Assembly: GCA_026260175.1 (NCBI GenBank)
Contig: JAKCWW010003294.1
Location: 988 to 32,367, forward strand
Length of the DNA: 31,380 bases
From: Reticulitermes lucifugus
Taxonomy: Eukaryota; Arthropoda; Insecta; Blattodea; Rhinotermitidae
Direction of reading: 5' to 3'
This document shows, one piece after another, positions 10,117 through 21,729 of this stretch. The translations under genes were made by a program, and so were the position numbers. Numbering within the stretch: position 1 is the stretch's first letter; the number at the start of each line of letters is the position of its first letter. The notes below the pieces were generated by a model, which worked only from the letters and a program-made list of their open reading frames with translations, did no database searches and was not told the origin of the DNA.

Positions 10117-10940
10117 AAGTAATTCGTGAAAACGTAAGCATTTAAAAAGACTTTAAAAGCCTTTACATACACATAACTGAAATAACAAATTTTCTAAATT
10201 ATTTTGCTGCTAAAATTCAACACCATAAACGTACTTAGCTGCCAGAATTTCGTAAGGATTATGAAATTTGCTTCCTTCCATAATGGAGATCAAGTCATTG
10301 CACCACCTTCTCACGAATGGCGTTAATAAAGCTGATGTTTCCTCAAAGAGGCAAATAATCACGTAGAGAACCACAGGCGCATAACTATTGGAAGAAAATA
10401 TTTCTTCAGAAGTTTATACTTCTCATCACGTTACTTGGAAGAACGCGTGTTGGTCTTGTGGTTGCAACATTCGTTTAACCTTTGAAATGAAGTTCCTCTT
10501 TAAACACCCGAACATAATTACGCAACAGCCATAAAAATGCTTCATAACGTCCGTTCACACTTTAATGTTTTTCGTAAAGAAAATGAAAGGTTTCAAACGA
10601 ATTCCTCTTAATAAGGACTTAGGCTGTATGCAAACGTTAATAGCGAATTAGGGGTTCATTTCCCTCCACACGCGTTTCTGCACAACGTCTCCAGTAAAAA
10701 CAAAATTGTATCATCTAAAACACTATCAGCGTTTATATTTATTTAATGTTACCACAACATAACAAATAACTCTACGAAAACAGAAACTACAAGCAATATT
10801 TCAACAGTGATTTAGACTACGTGAAGGAAGTTAGTTTAAAAATTTTTGTGCATCAAGTGAAGAATTTACAGAAATTAAAATCTTTATACTATTCAATTAC
10901 TATTCTTCTTTTCAGAAGTAAACAATTTTATTTGCAGTAG
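10117..10940. other. Unassigned AT-rich stretch
   Basis: No open frame of note and no recognisable repeat on either strand between the minisatellite and the next SINE. Confidence 0.4.
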
Positions 10941-11165
10941 GGGTAATAAGCCCGGGTTCGATCCCGGGTCACTCCATGTGGGATTTGTGGTGGGCAAAGT
11001 GGCACTGGGACAGGTTTTTCCTCGAGTCCTACGGTTTTCCGCTGTCAATTTCATTCCACCGGTGCTCCTTTACAAGGAAAAACGAAAAAAAATCATCTTC
11101 ATCACAGGGTTGCACAATAAGCCTTAAGGCTGCGGTGCGTCCGTAGCGTCTGCTGCGGGGCCCTT
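10941..11165 (+). mobile_element. SINE, family A, copy 2
   Basis: A tRNA-derived SINE with a textbook B box, 'ggttcgatccc' at 10955-10965, inside the stem-like 'cccgggttcgatcccggg'. The A-box part of the head is missing, so this copy is 5'-truncated or joined to other sequence. The body from 'actccatgtgggatttgtgg' to 'gctgcggggccctt' matches 40-250 at high identity. No clear target-site duplication or A-tail is visible. The high similarity of the two copies suggests the family was active more recently than family B. Confidence 0.82.
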
Positions 11166-11303
11166 CACTCAAGAAAAGGGTACTATCAGCATTATTATCT
11201 AATGGTATGTCATTTCTACAAGAACATATGTTTTTCGATAATAGATATCCGTGATCTTAGTGAATTCAATTCTAAGGCACATATGATCAAACGGGAGCTG
11301 CAA
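11166..11303. other. Spacer between two SINEs
   Basis: Short AT-rich spacer between a family A and a family B SINE in the same orientation. Nothing is recognised in it. Confidence 0.3.
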
Positions 11304-11566
11304 CAGCTCGGTTGATGTACTGCCTAGGCTATAAGCTAGGAGACCGAGGCATCTGCCTTCAATTCCCGGCAGTGGCAACAGCCTTTTCTGTTCTAGCTTC
11401 CAGGCCGGCTATCAGGCCCACTGAACCAAACATCGAAAGCTTGCCTGGTGCTCTTTCCCTGGGAGGAAAGCGACCAGTTCATGAAACTGATCAGTAACCT
11501 TCATATATTGAATGCGTGGAGCCATAATTACATTTCCCATATGCCTTCATGGCGTGGTGCTTAATT
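11304..11566 (+). mobile_element. SINE, family B, copy 3
   Basis: The tRNA-like head is 'agctcggttgatgtactgcc' (A-box region), followed by 'ttcaattcccggcagtggca' (decayed B box). The body 'gtgctctttccctgggagga' leads to the distal motif 'tgccttcatggcgtggtgc' at 11540-11560. That motif corresponds to 'gccgtcatggcatgctcgg' at 25767-25785 and 'ttcctcatagcatggtcctc' in the minus-strand copy. The motif order is the same in all copies. A 61-codon open frame over it (11312-11497) is incidental. Confidence 0.68.
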
Positions 11567-13928
11567 AAGCATTGAAGCAAATAAAAATTCTTGTATTACC
11601 GGACGACTGCCGGCCAGCTCAATTTCCTCTAGTTTTCCATTATCCTATCGGAACAGCTATCCCCACGCTGTTAACACCACCAACAAGAATATGTGTATGG
11701 TAATTAAAGAAACAAGCGAAATGTATGTGAATATCCTCAGTCCGATTTATGAAGCAATCATGCCTAGACAAACAATAAAAACAGGTATATAATAATGGGA
11801 AAGCTGAAAGCAATAGGGAAAACAAACGTTATTTAAATGCTAATCATAGTTCCTCTTTACTTGGAAATTCCTACTGATAACAATAATCAAAACGGAAATA
11901 AATTATGTAAAAGTTCACATACCCGTCGTAATCACGAAGAGTGAAAATATTTGTTGTGGAATGGATACAGTTTATAAAGCCAGGAATCGATACTGCGCTA
12001 GACTTTACATCTCTCTAGATGTTACAGCTGATTAGTCATACAAAGTTATTAAAGTTATACAAGTTATTAAAACAAAGTCAAACGAACAGAAAATACAAAT
12101 GTCTGTACAACAAAAAGTGAAGTATAATTGTCTTAAATTATAATAAGTTGCTTGATACTAACAGTGGGGCATCTTCCTTCTTGATAATCGAATCAAAATT
12201 CATTATTCCTTTTCTCCACTCCCGACACAGTAACCCGGGAAATAATAATTGAAGTTATATGTATTAACACATCGATTATTAAAAGCAGAATCAGAGCAGT
12301 GAATATTTTCCTACGCAGATTAAAGCACTTTATGAGAATCAGAAGTCATGACTTCTACCTAGAAGTTTCACTTTAATTTAATATTTCATATGAGCTTAAA
12401 AATTCTACCGCCATTACGTGTGAGATTCTTCGCTGCCGTTCCCAAATCGCCACTGACATTTAGGCCCAGTAATAATTTCACAAGTTCATTTATTCTCGAT
12501 GCCGTCCACAGATGCACGTAAATCGTAATAAGTTGACAGCGAACATGTTTATTACAGACAAGACATACAGCAGGCGTGATATATCAGCTACATATTCGGA
12601 AGCGACAGAATTTTAGTTTCAATCCTATTCCCAGTTCTATCTCGATTTAAGAAGAACGGCTTTAAATTCGCCAATGAAAGGTAAGAATCAATCCAATAGG
12701 TGTAACATCGTTGCTTTTCTTCAGAAGTTTGGAAAGAAATAGACAATTTGTTCATATCTTTAATATTTTCATTTCAATTCTTAATTTTAATTTATTTAGT
12801 GCAAATTTTAGCAAGCAGAATGTTTATGGCAAAGCAATGGATTAAGTTAAGTTGGCGCGCTCGTCTGATGGAGGTGCAGCTGTGCTGAAAAGCGCAGTGA
12901 TTTAAGTAGGTAAGAAGATGTAATTAACCAAAATATATAGTGATATACAGACAGATAATGACGCACAAGTATTTAGTTACTGATTGCCTCTTCAACACTA
13001 ACACAAATTGCAATTACAAGTTACCTGGCGACAGTCAGTAATGACGTACAGGTGGTTAGACCAGGGCATACTAGTTCAAACGTGTTAACCAATTACGTAA
13101 ATAATTGTTTGCTAGAAACTTCAGGCAGGATGTGACCTGACGTCAAACCGGTCGCATGTGAAGAGCGGGCCGCATGTTCAGCGCCTCTTCTTACCTTATG
13201 GCCTAATCGTTTTATTGTACGTATCCTTCCTGAGATTACTCTTAGGAATTTTAAGTTAAGAAAGTAATGTATGGATCCAACTACCAACAAGGTAATATGC
13301 AACATGGGAAAAGTTTCAAAACAGAAGCTGAACTTTCGTAGCCGTAAGCGCCTTTCTTTTTAGGTAATAACGTTACCAGACAGAAATGTACTTGAGGATG
13401 TAATATAGGGCCCTAACCTCTAATAACGCAGTACGCAGCACAGAAGAGCTTCAGAGGAAGCAGCGAACTTCTTTTAGCTCAGCCTCTAATAATTTCTTCG
13501 AGTTTCAAATTGGTGTTAAATTTACGAGTATAATATCTTTCCAGCGATAAGGCAATTAATAAAAGTTTGAGGTAAGAACAATTATTCCTGTCGTAAGTAA
13601 AAACATGTTTCTCATAGAAGTTCGAGCGAGACCGTCTGTAATCGAAAATTGCTGGTTTCCATATCTGGCAGGGACACCGTGTATCCGAACCGACGTTTCG
13701 TTTGTTACTTCTCAGTATCTCTAGGTACACACCGGGAAAGCTTCTTGCTTACATTATAGGCCCTGGTCGACTTATTACAAATACTTTCCAATTCACAACT
13801 CATCATTCATCCATCATCCCCCATCAAGAGCACGCTTAAGTCAGAGCTACTGAGAGCGTGGTAAGATAAGTCCAAGAAACGTCATGCGTATGTAAAGTAA
13901 TTGGTTATTACTTCGCGATTTCTAAGTA
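11567..13928. other. Unassigned AT-rich stretch with possible tRNA-like scrap
   Basis: About 2.4 kb without a recognisable gene. Open frames at 11640-11825 (-), 13093-13305 (-) and 13479-13730 (-) lack motifs. At 13050-13090 the sequence 'gtggttagaccagggc' then 'tagttcaaacgtgtt' resembles spaced A and B boxes of a very old tRNA-derived SINE. I would not insist on it. Confidence 0.35.
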
Positions 13929-13945
13929 ATATATATATATATATA
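13929..13945. repeat. (AT)n microsatellite
   Basis: An uninterrupted AT run of about 17 bp. It is short and likely polymorphic. Confidence 0.9.
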
Positions 13946-14541
13946 GGTAGCTGTTAGAAACGGAATCATTTTATTTAAGGCGTAATGAGTTTAACATTGT
14001 GATATATTGTTATTATTATTGTTAAAACTGAAAGTAATAGAGCAAGTAATTGTAACAATTTTCTTGCGCCAGGACATAGAGTGCAAAGTAATATAAACAG
14101 TCACATAAAATGTTCATAATCAAATCAAAAGTGCTATTATTACTTCCCTCATCTTAACACGAATTCTCACTTATGTGTGTCGTCAATGTGGCACTTTTCT
14201 GGTTTCACATGTCACTGCGACAATGGGGCGGTTTAATGGCGGCGTTAAACTCTGAACAACCGAAGGATTATAGCTACAACCTGTGCTGACATTTGGCGTG
14301 CCCGGAGCAGTATTAATACGGGCGCCGAAAGAATAAGAAATTTTCAATAACAAGTCTGTCAGAGTTCATACCACGATCAACCACCTCTCTAAATATGAAC
14401 AAAATAATTACATCCCATGGCCAAAAAAATATATAACGTAACGGAAAATATTTTACTACCACATTTTGATAAGGCTAATATAGAAGATGCTCACTCCTTC
14501 CTGAGCAAAAACAGTTATGCTGTAAATCACAAAGTGATATT
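13946..14541. other. Unassigned stretch
   Basis: A small GC-richer island (14205-14335, with 'ggggcggtttaatggcggcg' and 'gggcgccg') lies in AT-rich DNA. No open frame or promoter arrangement goes with it. Confidence 0.35.
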
Positions 14542-14743
14542 TTATTTTGGTTTTATCCGACAAATGTACAATCTTGTGTAATTTGTTTTTTATGTTTCTA
14601 TATTGATGAATTTCTTTTGCCTGTATGACGTTAATAAATTTTATGTTATTCATACCGTACATTTTTTGATAATTGTACTATTGTACATTTGTCAGATAAA
14701 ACCAAAATAATCAAAAAATGTACGGTATGAATAACATAAAATT
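14542..14743. repeat. Two interleaved inverted repeats (A-B-A'-B')
   Basis: Arm A at 14542-14572 ('ttattttggttttatccgac', then 'aaatgtacaat') is the reverse complement of 14680-14710 with one mismatch in 31. Arm B at 14637-14670 ('aattttatgttattcatacc', then 'gtacattttttgat') is an exact 34-bp reverse complement of 14710-14743. The arms come in the order A, B, A', B' and share the base at 14710, so they cannot both be nested hairpins; the topology is that of a pseudoknot. A 68-codon minus-strand frame at 14456-14662 covers the left half and looks incidental. Confidence 0.95.
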
Positions 14744-15315
14744 CACAAACTGATAATATAGCTATTTCCAATGTCATATTAAAAGCCCAAGTCCAAAACC
14801 GTCAACGTAAAAAAATATCATGGGGTCATATAACAAAGTTCTTACATCTTTCAGAATCATTTTTAATAAGTTATTGCTTTAATCTCGTGTTTTCTTCGGC
14901 AATGTCTCTCTGTGCCATCAAACAAATATGCTTCCATGTATGAAAATAGACAAAATGTTTGGCAAGCTGTAATTGGTTTTTAGTTACTTTGTCAAATTCC
15001 TGGTTTAAATTGAATTCCAAAACTTCAAACTCACAGTAAACTTATGTTTCTCTATTTAGAAGCTTAAATAAGATAGTGTCTTAAACATGAACGAGCGTTG
15101 TTAAATTACGTGTTATGATAAAATGTTGTACGTTGCAGATAAATCTGTGAAAGTACCAGTTAATGTGCCAAATAAAAAGGGCCTTGATGAGGAAATGTAC
15201 TAAAGCGCTGATATATAATTGTCCACTGAAAAATCTGTTGGCCATATTCGACTCTATACACGAACACAACTATCCTTTTTTAAGCAATAGCAACAATAGT
15301 TAATAAAGAATATTC
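14744..15315. other. Unassigned AT-rich stretch
   Basis: Nothing recognised. A 62-codon open frame at 15081-15269 (-) has no motif. Confidence 0.35.
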
Positions 15316-15388
15316 CGTATCAGAAAGGATTTGAACCCGAATCTCTCAAATACATGTCACACTGGCTACCACATCCTTCCTGAAACAA
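15316..15388 (-). mobile_element. tRNA-like SINE head
   Basis: On the minus strand this reads 'ggatgtggtagccagtgtga' and then 'gagattcgggttcaaatcc'. The second part holds a near-consensus B box ('ggttcaaatcc'), and the spacing to the A-box-like part fits a tRNA. Arms of a cloverleaf do not all pair, so I call it a degraded tRNA-derived SINE or tRNA pseudogene rather than a tRNA gene. Confidence 0.5.
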
Positions 15389-16110
15389 TTAAGTGATCTA
15401 TAATCATTTCCTGTTGTGGCAGCAACAAACTCAGAAGAGTGACAAAATGTCATTCTTCTGTAACAAAAATTATGAATATTACTATCCATGACACGCTGAC
15501 ACGGATTCTAAGCTATAAGTGTAAAAGTTACACAAACGTTTCATTTAAGCCAGCACACATACTAAGGGACATAACAGGCGCCTGATACTAACAGAAAACA
15601 CCCCGCTGTCACAGCGTGTACATGTAAACATCAGCTACTAAAGGAAAAATATGTTTTTCTTCGTTTCGTAGTACATCATTTTGAAAGAACTGACGAAAAA
15701 GCATTGAAGTCCTTGTCCGTAATAAATCGATAATCGACGTGAGGGCCAAGACTACATGTCTTTAGTAGAGTGTCACTTCTTTTTTGATAAACATGAAGTT
15801 GCAAAGCGGCACGAACAGAAATTTAGCATTCAAGGTAGCCATATGTTGTTTTGTTACGTTAACTTTAGGTCGTCCATACGTGTACTATAATGAAAAGTTT
15901 CAAAACTCTCTTTACATAAGTGAACAAAAACTTTCACATGCAATGTTATCTCCTACAGCACATTACTGATAATATCGCTTGAGGACCGATGTGTACTACA
16001 CAGTGTCAGGTGAAACTTCCCCTGTATTTAATCACCTCACCATATAATAAATCTACAAAAGAGGTGTAAACAACTTCCAGCCCACTCTACAATATCGACT
16101 AGACGAATGG
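15389..16110. other. Unassigned stretch
   Basis: No gene or repeat recognised; the 61-codon frame at 15784-15969 (+) shows no motif. Confidence 0.35.
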
Positions 16111-16165
16111 GCAACCATAAGTATAATATACTCAGGCTAAACACAACTTTTATATATCAAATATA

Positions 16166-16210
16166 ACCAGCTACGTGTTTCGGCTAATATATAGCCATCA
16201 TCAGGCTGGT
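16166..16210 (-). ncRNA. Hammerhead-ribozyme-like motif, left arm
   Basis: On the minus strand: stem I 'accagc' (16210-16205), core 'ctgatga' (16204-16198), an extra T, stem II 'ggcta'/'tagcc' with a 5-nt loop, 'gaaa', a two-pair stem III, and 'gta' just before the stem I partner 'gctggt' (16171-16166). This is the order and core of a type I hammerhead, with cleavage expected between 16172 and 16171. Two things weaken it: the unpaired T between the core and stem II, and the minimal stem III. Such short stem III forms are known from Penelope-like elements and retrozymes. Confidence 0.45.
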
Positions 16211-16284
16211 ATCAAAAATAAAAATTAAAAAATGTTCACAGCTGCATGGGAGGTTTGAGAACTTTTTCTTTAATATATTTCCGC

Positions 16285-16334
16285 GATCAGCCTCATGATG
16301 GCTATATATTGGCCGAAATATGTAGCTGGTTATA
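16285..16334 (+). ncRNA. Hammerhead-like motif, right arm, core mutated
   Basis: The plus-strand counterpart of the left-arm motif: 'atcagc', 'ctcatga', stem II 'ggcta'/'tggcc', 'gaaa', then 'tatgta' and 'gctggt'. The core G of 'ctgatga' is C here, which would abolish cleavage in a real hammerhead. Stem I keeps pairing through a G-U wobble. Confidence 0.4.
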
Positions 16335-16379
16335 TCTGATAAATAAAAGTTGTGTTTAGATTATACTTCTGGTTGTACT

Positions 16380-17640
16380 GTAGATACAACGTGGATGAAT
16401 CGGCTTAAGATTAAAGGAAATTGTGTTGCCGGGGGCTTTATAACGCCACCAGCACTGGCCTGGAGAGACTAAGGACAGCCACGAAACGCCTCAGCGAGGA
16501 TAGCCTGTCTCCGGGCTGAGGTTGGAACCTGGAACCTCCAAACTATGAATCATAATTGTTACCAATCCACCGTGACTTTCATTACCACTGTGTCACTGAG
16601 TTTGCTTACGTTAGCTCCTGCAAGGTATGTGGCAGGAAAACAGGAATACCCTTTTCTGTCGGATTACAGGATACTGGCAGGACTGCGTGGCCCAAAAGAG
16701 AATATATTCCACAAAGCCCCAAGATATGCATAATGAAAGGTTTTAAGTTAAAACAACAAATTATAAGTGAATCACTCCAAGGAATATAATAGTGAATCAG
16801 TAGAAGGATTATCCATAGAAACGGTAGCTATATATCGGAGCTACCAAAGTTTCTTGCTGATTTTCAGAGGACATCTCAATAGATGTACGTGTCTCTCCCT
16901 CACAGAGCTACTCAGACACATACAACTTCTCTCTTTATAGTGTCGAGACAAAGGTGTGTGGCATCACCACCGCATCAGATGTTTCAGCTTCCAAGTTACC
17001 AGGCAACAGCTGGAATTCTGTGTTTAGTGTGGAAGCCTTTCAGCAGGTCTCAACGCCTGAACGTTTTGCTACGGACAGGGCCCTGCCAGTACAAAGCAGG
17101 AGTTTTTATACAGGAGGTAAATACGTACAATGACTGAGGCCATAAAGTCCACAAATGGGAAACCCTCCGCTTACACATTAACGCATTTAATAGACATCAC
17201 AGAAACTTACTTCTTCATGCCAGTACACAAGGATTTTATATCACAAAACCCTTAATAAAGCCGATTAAATTGGAAAGGGGAATGTAACGTACTGCGTGAA
17301 TACATCAAATGTACGAATTTAATGTAATAGGACTCATAAACTGAAAAGCAAAGGTACTTAATAGTATTCTGGTACGTATTGGGTTAAAATTTTTAAACCG
17401 CGCTACATAATTTTGACACCCGTAGCGGTGCTAACACCGCGGTTGAAGAAAATGTAATCCGAAGTGCAGGAAGCTCAGAGTGTGCTATCGTATAAGTAAT
17501 CGAAATTCGTGGTAACAGTGCAAGGATACTGCGTACAGCGTTTTGCGTGGAGGCATCAACAAAGCAGTAATTTACAAGTTATACGGTAAAACGAGACATG
17601 AAGTAAGATACTAAATGAAGAACTAAGCATAGGCTACAAT
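16380..17640. other. Unassigned stretch
   Basis: 16430-16530 is GC-richer, and 'aggttggaacctgga' loosely recalls a B box, but no matching A box or second copy exists. Overlapping frames at 16545-16789 and 16883-17137 lack motifs. Short stems occur at 17390-17445 ('aaccgcg'/'cgcggtt' and 'gcggtg'/'caccgc'). Confidence 0.35.
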
Positions 17641-17770
17641 CTAGCCAGCGCTGGGTTAGATCCCACGGCAGTAAATGTCAGATCTGTGGTAGACAAACTC
17701 GCACCGGGACAGGTAGAGTGTTTTCCTCCAAACTTCCATAGTCACATTCACTCCGAAACTGTACACTTTT
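17641..17770 (+). mobile_element. SINE, family A, copy 3 (decayed, 3'-truncated)
   Basis: This aligns with 10950-11065: 'gggttagatcccacgg' for 'gggttcgatcccgggt', 'gatctgtggtagacaaactc' for 'gatttgtggtgggcaaagtg', 'gcaccgggacagg' for 'gcactgggacagg', and 'ttttcctcc' for 'tttttcctcg'. The 'catcttcatcacagggttg' part and the GC-rich tail are missing. It is clearly older than copies 1 and 2. Confidence 0.62.
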
Positions 17771-20700
17771 AGATACTGATAGCGTCGTAAAATAAAACAT
17801 TAAAAACAATCCCAGTCCTTAAACAGAAACGTGATGCGTTACACGTACTATCAACTTAGTCTCAAAGTGCAAGCCGTGAGAACCTGCCTTGCATCAGAAG
17901 CAGTTACATAGTGACATTTTAAAATTAAAAGGCAAATATAAGAGCTATCTAAGAGAAGGGTGTGAGAGGTATTTAATAATTAATTTGCCTTGGATTAAAA
18001 TAGATTCCGGCTTGAAATTTTCCAGTTAGTTCAAGTAACGTGCTTCAGCACAGATTCAGTTCAAAACCTCATGACATGCTAACAGATAAATGTGCAGATG
18101 TTGGAAGCTCCATGTCAACAATCATCCTCCAAGGAACTTTGTTTACAAATTAATGTTTAGCGTAAAACAGGGAAGTGTAAAATTGAAAATGGTTTCCATT
18201 ATGTGTTATAAAAGAGTTATGGGTCTGTACCATTTTAATTATTATCGTCTAAGAACAACATGGAATGAGAAATGGGCTTAAAGAATTGTTAGCTAAAGGA
18301 ATTACATCCCTTGGAAGGGTTTCTGTTTTACAACAAAATTAATGTCGTCATTCATAAGACGATAAAATTACTTTGGACGCCTTAACTTTCTTGAATTACG
18401 TCACTCTGGTAGAATTTTAAGTAAGATGTTTCTTATCAAGAGCCTTAGTAAGGTAAGGGCAATTAGGGCTTAAACGGGCACTTAATACTTTTGATATCTG
18501 ACCTCGTGTACTCCCAATATATCCAATCTGTAAATTGCTAATTCTCTTGCACGTGTTTTCAGTGATCCTGACATAGAAACTAGTGACAACCTACATTCCA
18601 AAACTCATAACTCTTTTCCGTTGCATGTGTCTTTCCAAAGAAACCGTTCACGCCAGAGAACCTACGCAACATTTCGTAACACAATTGTTGTTAAGACAAG
18701 GACTTTCCAGCCTCTCGCCAAATTCCCATGCCGCAGAACCACTCCTTTTCGACTGCGCGTGACTGATTATTCAATATATCTGTAGCTACAACCACATCCA
18801 TCCCGAACTTCAGGACGCACCTAGACGGTGGTCACAGGGACCCACATAACATGAGCAGTATCCTGTGATACTTAGTGTAATATTCTGCAACAGTTTGTGG
18901 AAAATATGGTAAATAAGTGCAAATCCACATGGGGTACATTTCTGACAAAACGTAAAACAACGTGGTTGGCACATAAAATCAAAACTTTTATTTGGAGTTA
19001 GGTGTTTAGGCAATTACTGGTTAAAAACTTCAGCTATGAATAACAAATTTATTAATAGTGTGATCTTTAAAGGAACGTAAGTACAAATTATATATGACAT
19101 ATACTTTTTGTCAAAAGTTTCAGATATGGAGACGGAGCGAAATTTTGAGATTGTGACTGAAAATTTGAGATAGAATCTTCTAATAAACATTGGCCCAATA
19201 GTAATTACTTTATAATTAAAATTACAATCATCACTCTACAATTCCTGCTAATCTCCACATGCAAACGAGGTAGTTTAAAAGACATGACGGTCAATCAGTA
19301 ATTAAGTTTCTTTTTCTCCTTATGACATCAGCGGAATTAAAGCTTTGATGTAGAATAAAGTGCTGCCTGGTGCTCAAGGTTTAGCTTCAAGTCCGTCCAT
19401 TTCTTATATCCAATTAAATTTGCTTTTAAGCTTTCCATTTGATCATTATTTTACGAAGAAGACGGAAAATGATTACTGAATTCTATTGTGCTTTCTATGA
19501 TTCTCTATCCAGACAAGACAAAATATCGACACAAATTATTCAATCTCCGTTAATGAAGCCTGCAATTTTCAATACTTCGATTGGCTTCCATTGTTTAGCA
19601 TACGCTTACCAATTATTTTAGAATCAGCGCCGTAATTAGAATTTGTTTGAGAAAAGAGGATAAATCAAAATCCTTTAGGAAAAATAATGATTACGTGAGT
19701 ATGACCTGCATTGCATTCCAGTAACAAATTTAGCTGTTTCATATCAAATATCTGCAAAGAACAATGTGTTAGCCAACCGACCAAATAACTTTGTCTTGCC
19801 TGACTTGTGTTCAGAATGTATCTAAGTTCATCCCAAAGGGATAAAAATTTGTTCTCTTATTTCGTATTTATTGGTTAATTATCAAAGTGTATGAATTGCG
19901 GAGGTCACATACCGTCTAATATGAATTTGGCTGGATGTTAAGAAAAGCGATTGTGCATAATTCATAATGTCTACTCTCCGAACATCCGTCAGGAGAAACA
20001 GATGAAAATAATAAGGACCCACACTCATTTTAGCCAGTCATCAGCCTGAAATTTAAGCCGCAACATTAATGGCGTAAATATTATTGGTATTTGTTTTCAG
20101 ATTAACATTGGCTATTTACCTGCATCTAAAAAGCTCCTATTGTTGTAAATCATCCCTAACCACTGTAGGAGCACAAGAAGACGTCTAATTCTAGAGTTTG
20201 CTGAAATATTTCTTTCCAATTCCGCCTAGAAGGGACTACGTGGACAAAAACGTTCCGTGAATTCTTTCATTCGTCTGTTCTAATTCAGTGCTGTGCGATG
20301 TAAATATTTCATACAGTGTATTTATCCACATAAAATAGGTTACGTACAATATTACATTTCACAATACATATATTCTGCGTACGTCACTGAGGTCATAACC
20401 CATTCTTCTAGATATTTCACTGATTAGGCCCCTTCCGTGTTCCGGTGAAGGATTAATTCGGATAACATGCATTTCATACATTCGTTAGGACTCCTTGGAG
20501 GTGGTGTTGGTCCATCCCAAGGTCCCTGCTTCTAAGGGAGAGCAAAATATATTACAGGAAACGGATTTAAATTCCTAATCGTCGATGTATTTGAACCTGC
20601 GATCAGTTCCTTGGAATGACCATACACAGCGTGAGCATACAAAGCGCGTTAAGATTTAGTAATATGTTACAAAAAATATGTGTCTTAAGGTGTAGAAAAT

Positions 20701-21716
20701 TTGCTGATTATATACTAAAAATACCCGCCGTAAAACATTGCTACAATTGGTTTTAAAATAAAATTACACACTATATTGCACCACATTATAAGTAAACATT
20801 TTCAAATGCACACCCCTAATGCACATGCTCGCGAACACACGCACACAAATCTACGTACACACATACACATGTCTTAAATTTTCTCCGTTTCCTACTGTGG
20901 GTCTAATACAGAATCTCCTGGTTTAGTACAAAATTTACTCAGTACTACTGACAATACATACAGTAGAAACACGCATAACAGCGACATTTAAATTGGGTGA
21001 TTGAATTTCTGGACAGGACCCTAACCTCATTCCCAAAGTCTGTTCTGAATTTCTTGAGTATATAGCTTCTTAATTTCAGTGTTATTGGGGCTTCTTCTTT
21101 AACAATTAATCATTATATTCACACTTGTGAGATTAACAGTGACAAATCTCCATGTCAACGAAGGACGTGTACTTCAGCTAGTAATTCTTATTCGATATTC
21201 ACCCAACACTCAGTTTTTCCTCCTTCTGTAATAACAGCTCGCGCCGAGGTAGTGCGGCAACTTCCCCGACATAACTGCCACGCCTGTAGTCTAAATATTT
21301 TTCTGCAGGCGGTCTGTGTATCAATCATTTGGATATACAGTTCAGCTCAAGTAACGGATCCCAAGAAGATGGATCTATTTAAAGTTGTTCCTGGTAGATT
21401 TACTGCGTGTAAGCATCCTCATTTCTTACTCGCAAACTTATAGCATCGACATAGGTTATAAATATGTAAGAACAAGTTTATCCGATGTGCGATTCAATGT
21501 ATATATTATACACAAAACAAAGGTTCAACGCCGTCCACAGCACGTAACATTATGTTAGAAACTTGGTTGGGATAGAGATGCTAGTTACGACGAAGGTGTT
21601 ATATGATGGACACAACACTAGCGCGCTTGTCAAGTCAAGTGCCGTTAATGCCGACGGACCTTCTATATATCGACGGGGTTTTTTAAACCATTAGTCTTTG
21701 TTATATTTATTAATTT
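17771..21716. other. Long unassigned AT-rich stretch
   Basis: Almost 4 kb with no recognisable gene, SINE or LINE. Frames of 60 to 67 codons at 18090-18281 (+), 18810-19013 (-), 19439-19621 (+) and 21252-21443 (+) show no motif. A CA-rich imperfect repeat lies at 20815-20870 ('cgcacacaaatctacgtaca' and similar). Around 20585-20640 'tttgaacctgcgatcag' faintly resembles a reversed B box. Confidence 0.4.
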
Positions 21717-21729
21717 CAATATCGTCAAA
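21717..21729. repeat. Target-site duplication, left copy
   Basis: The 13 bases 'caatatcgtcaaa' recur exactly at 21979-21991 and bracket the family D SINE. This is the footprint of LINE-mediated retroposition. Confidence 0.88.

Larger units (their letters stand above)
16111..16379. mobile_element. Palindromic element with about 95-bp inverted arms
   Basis: The left arm 16111-16206 and right arm 16288-16379 are imperfect reverse complements around an 81-bp spacer. Shared blocks, read in the left arm's direction, are 'aagtataat', 'ctaaacacaacttttat', 'atataaccagctac' and 'aatatatagccatcat'. The left arm has a 9-base insert ('atactcagg') near its outer end. It resembles a MITE or paired terminal repeats of a Penelope-like element. 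Each arm carries a hammerhead-like core (separate entries). I could not settle a target-site duplication. Confidence 0.85.

Noticed and set aside
15316..15388. A functional tRNA gene on the minus strand
   Set aside because: The B box is good but the acceptor and D arms do not pair, and the flanks fit a SINE relic better.
16430..16530. Another tRNA-derived SINE
   Set aside because: 'aggttggaacctgga' only loosely resembles a B box, no A box is at the right spacing, and nothing in the window aligns with its body.
20815..20870. (CA)n microsatellite
   Set aside because: The region is CA-rich but the repeats are broken every few bases, so it is not a proper tandem array.
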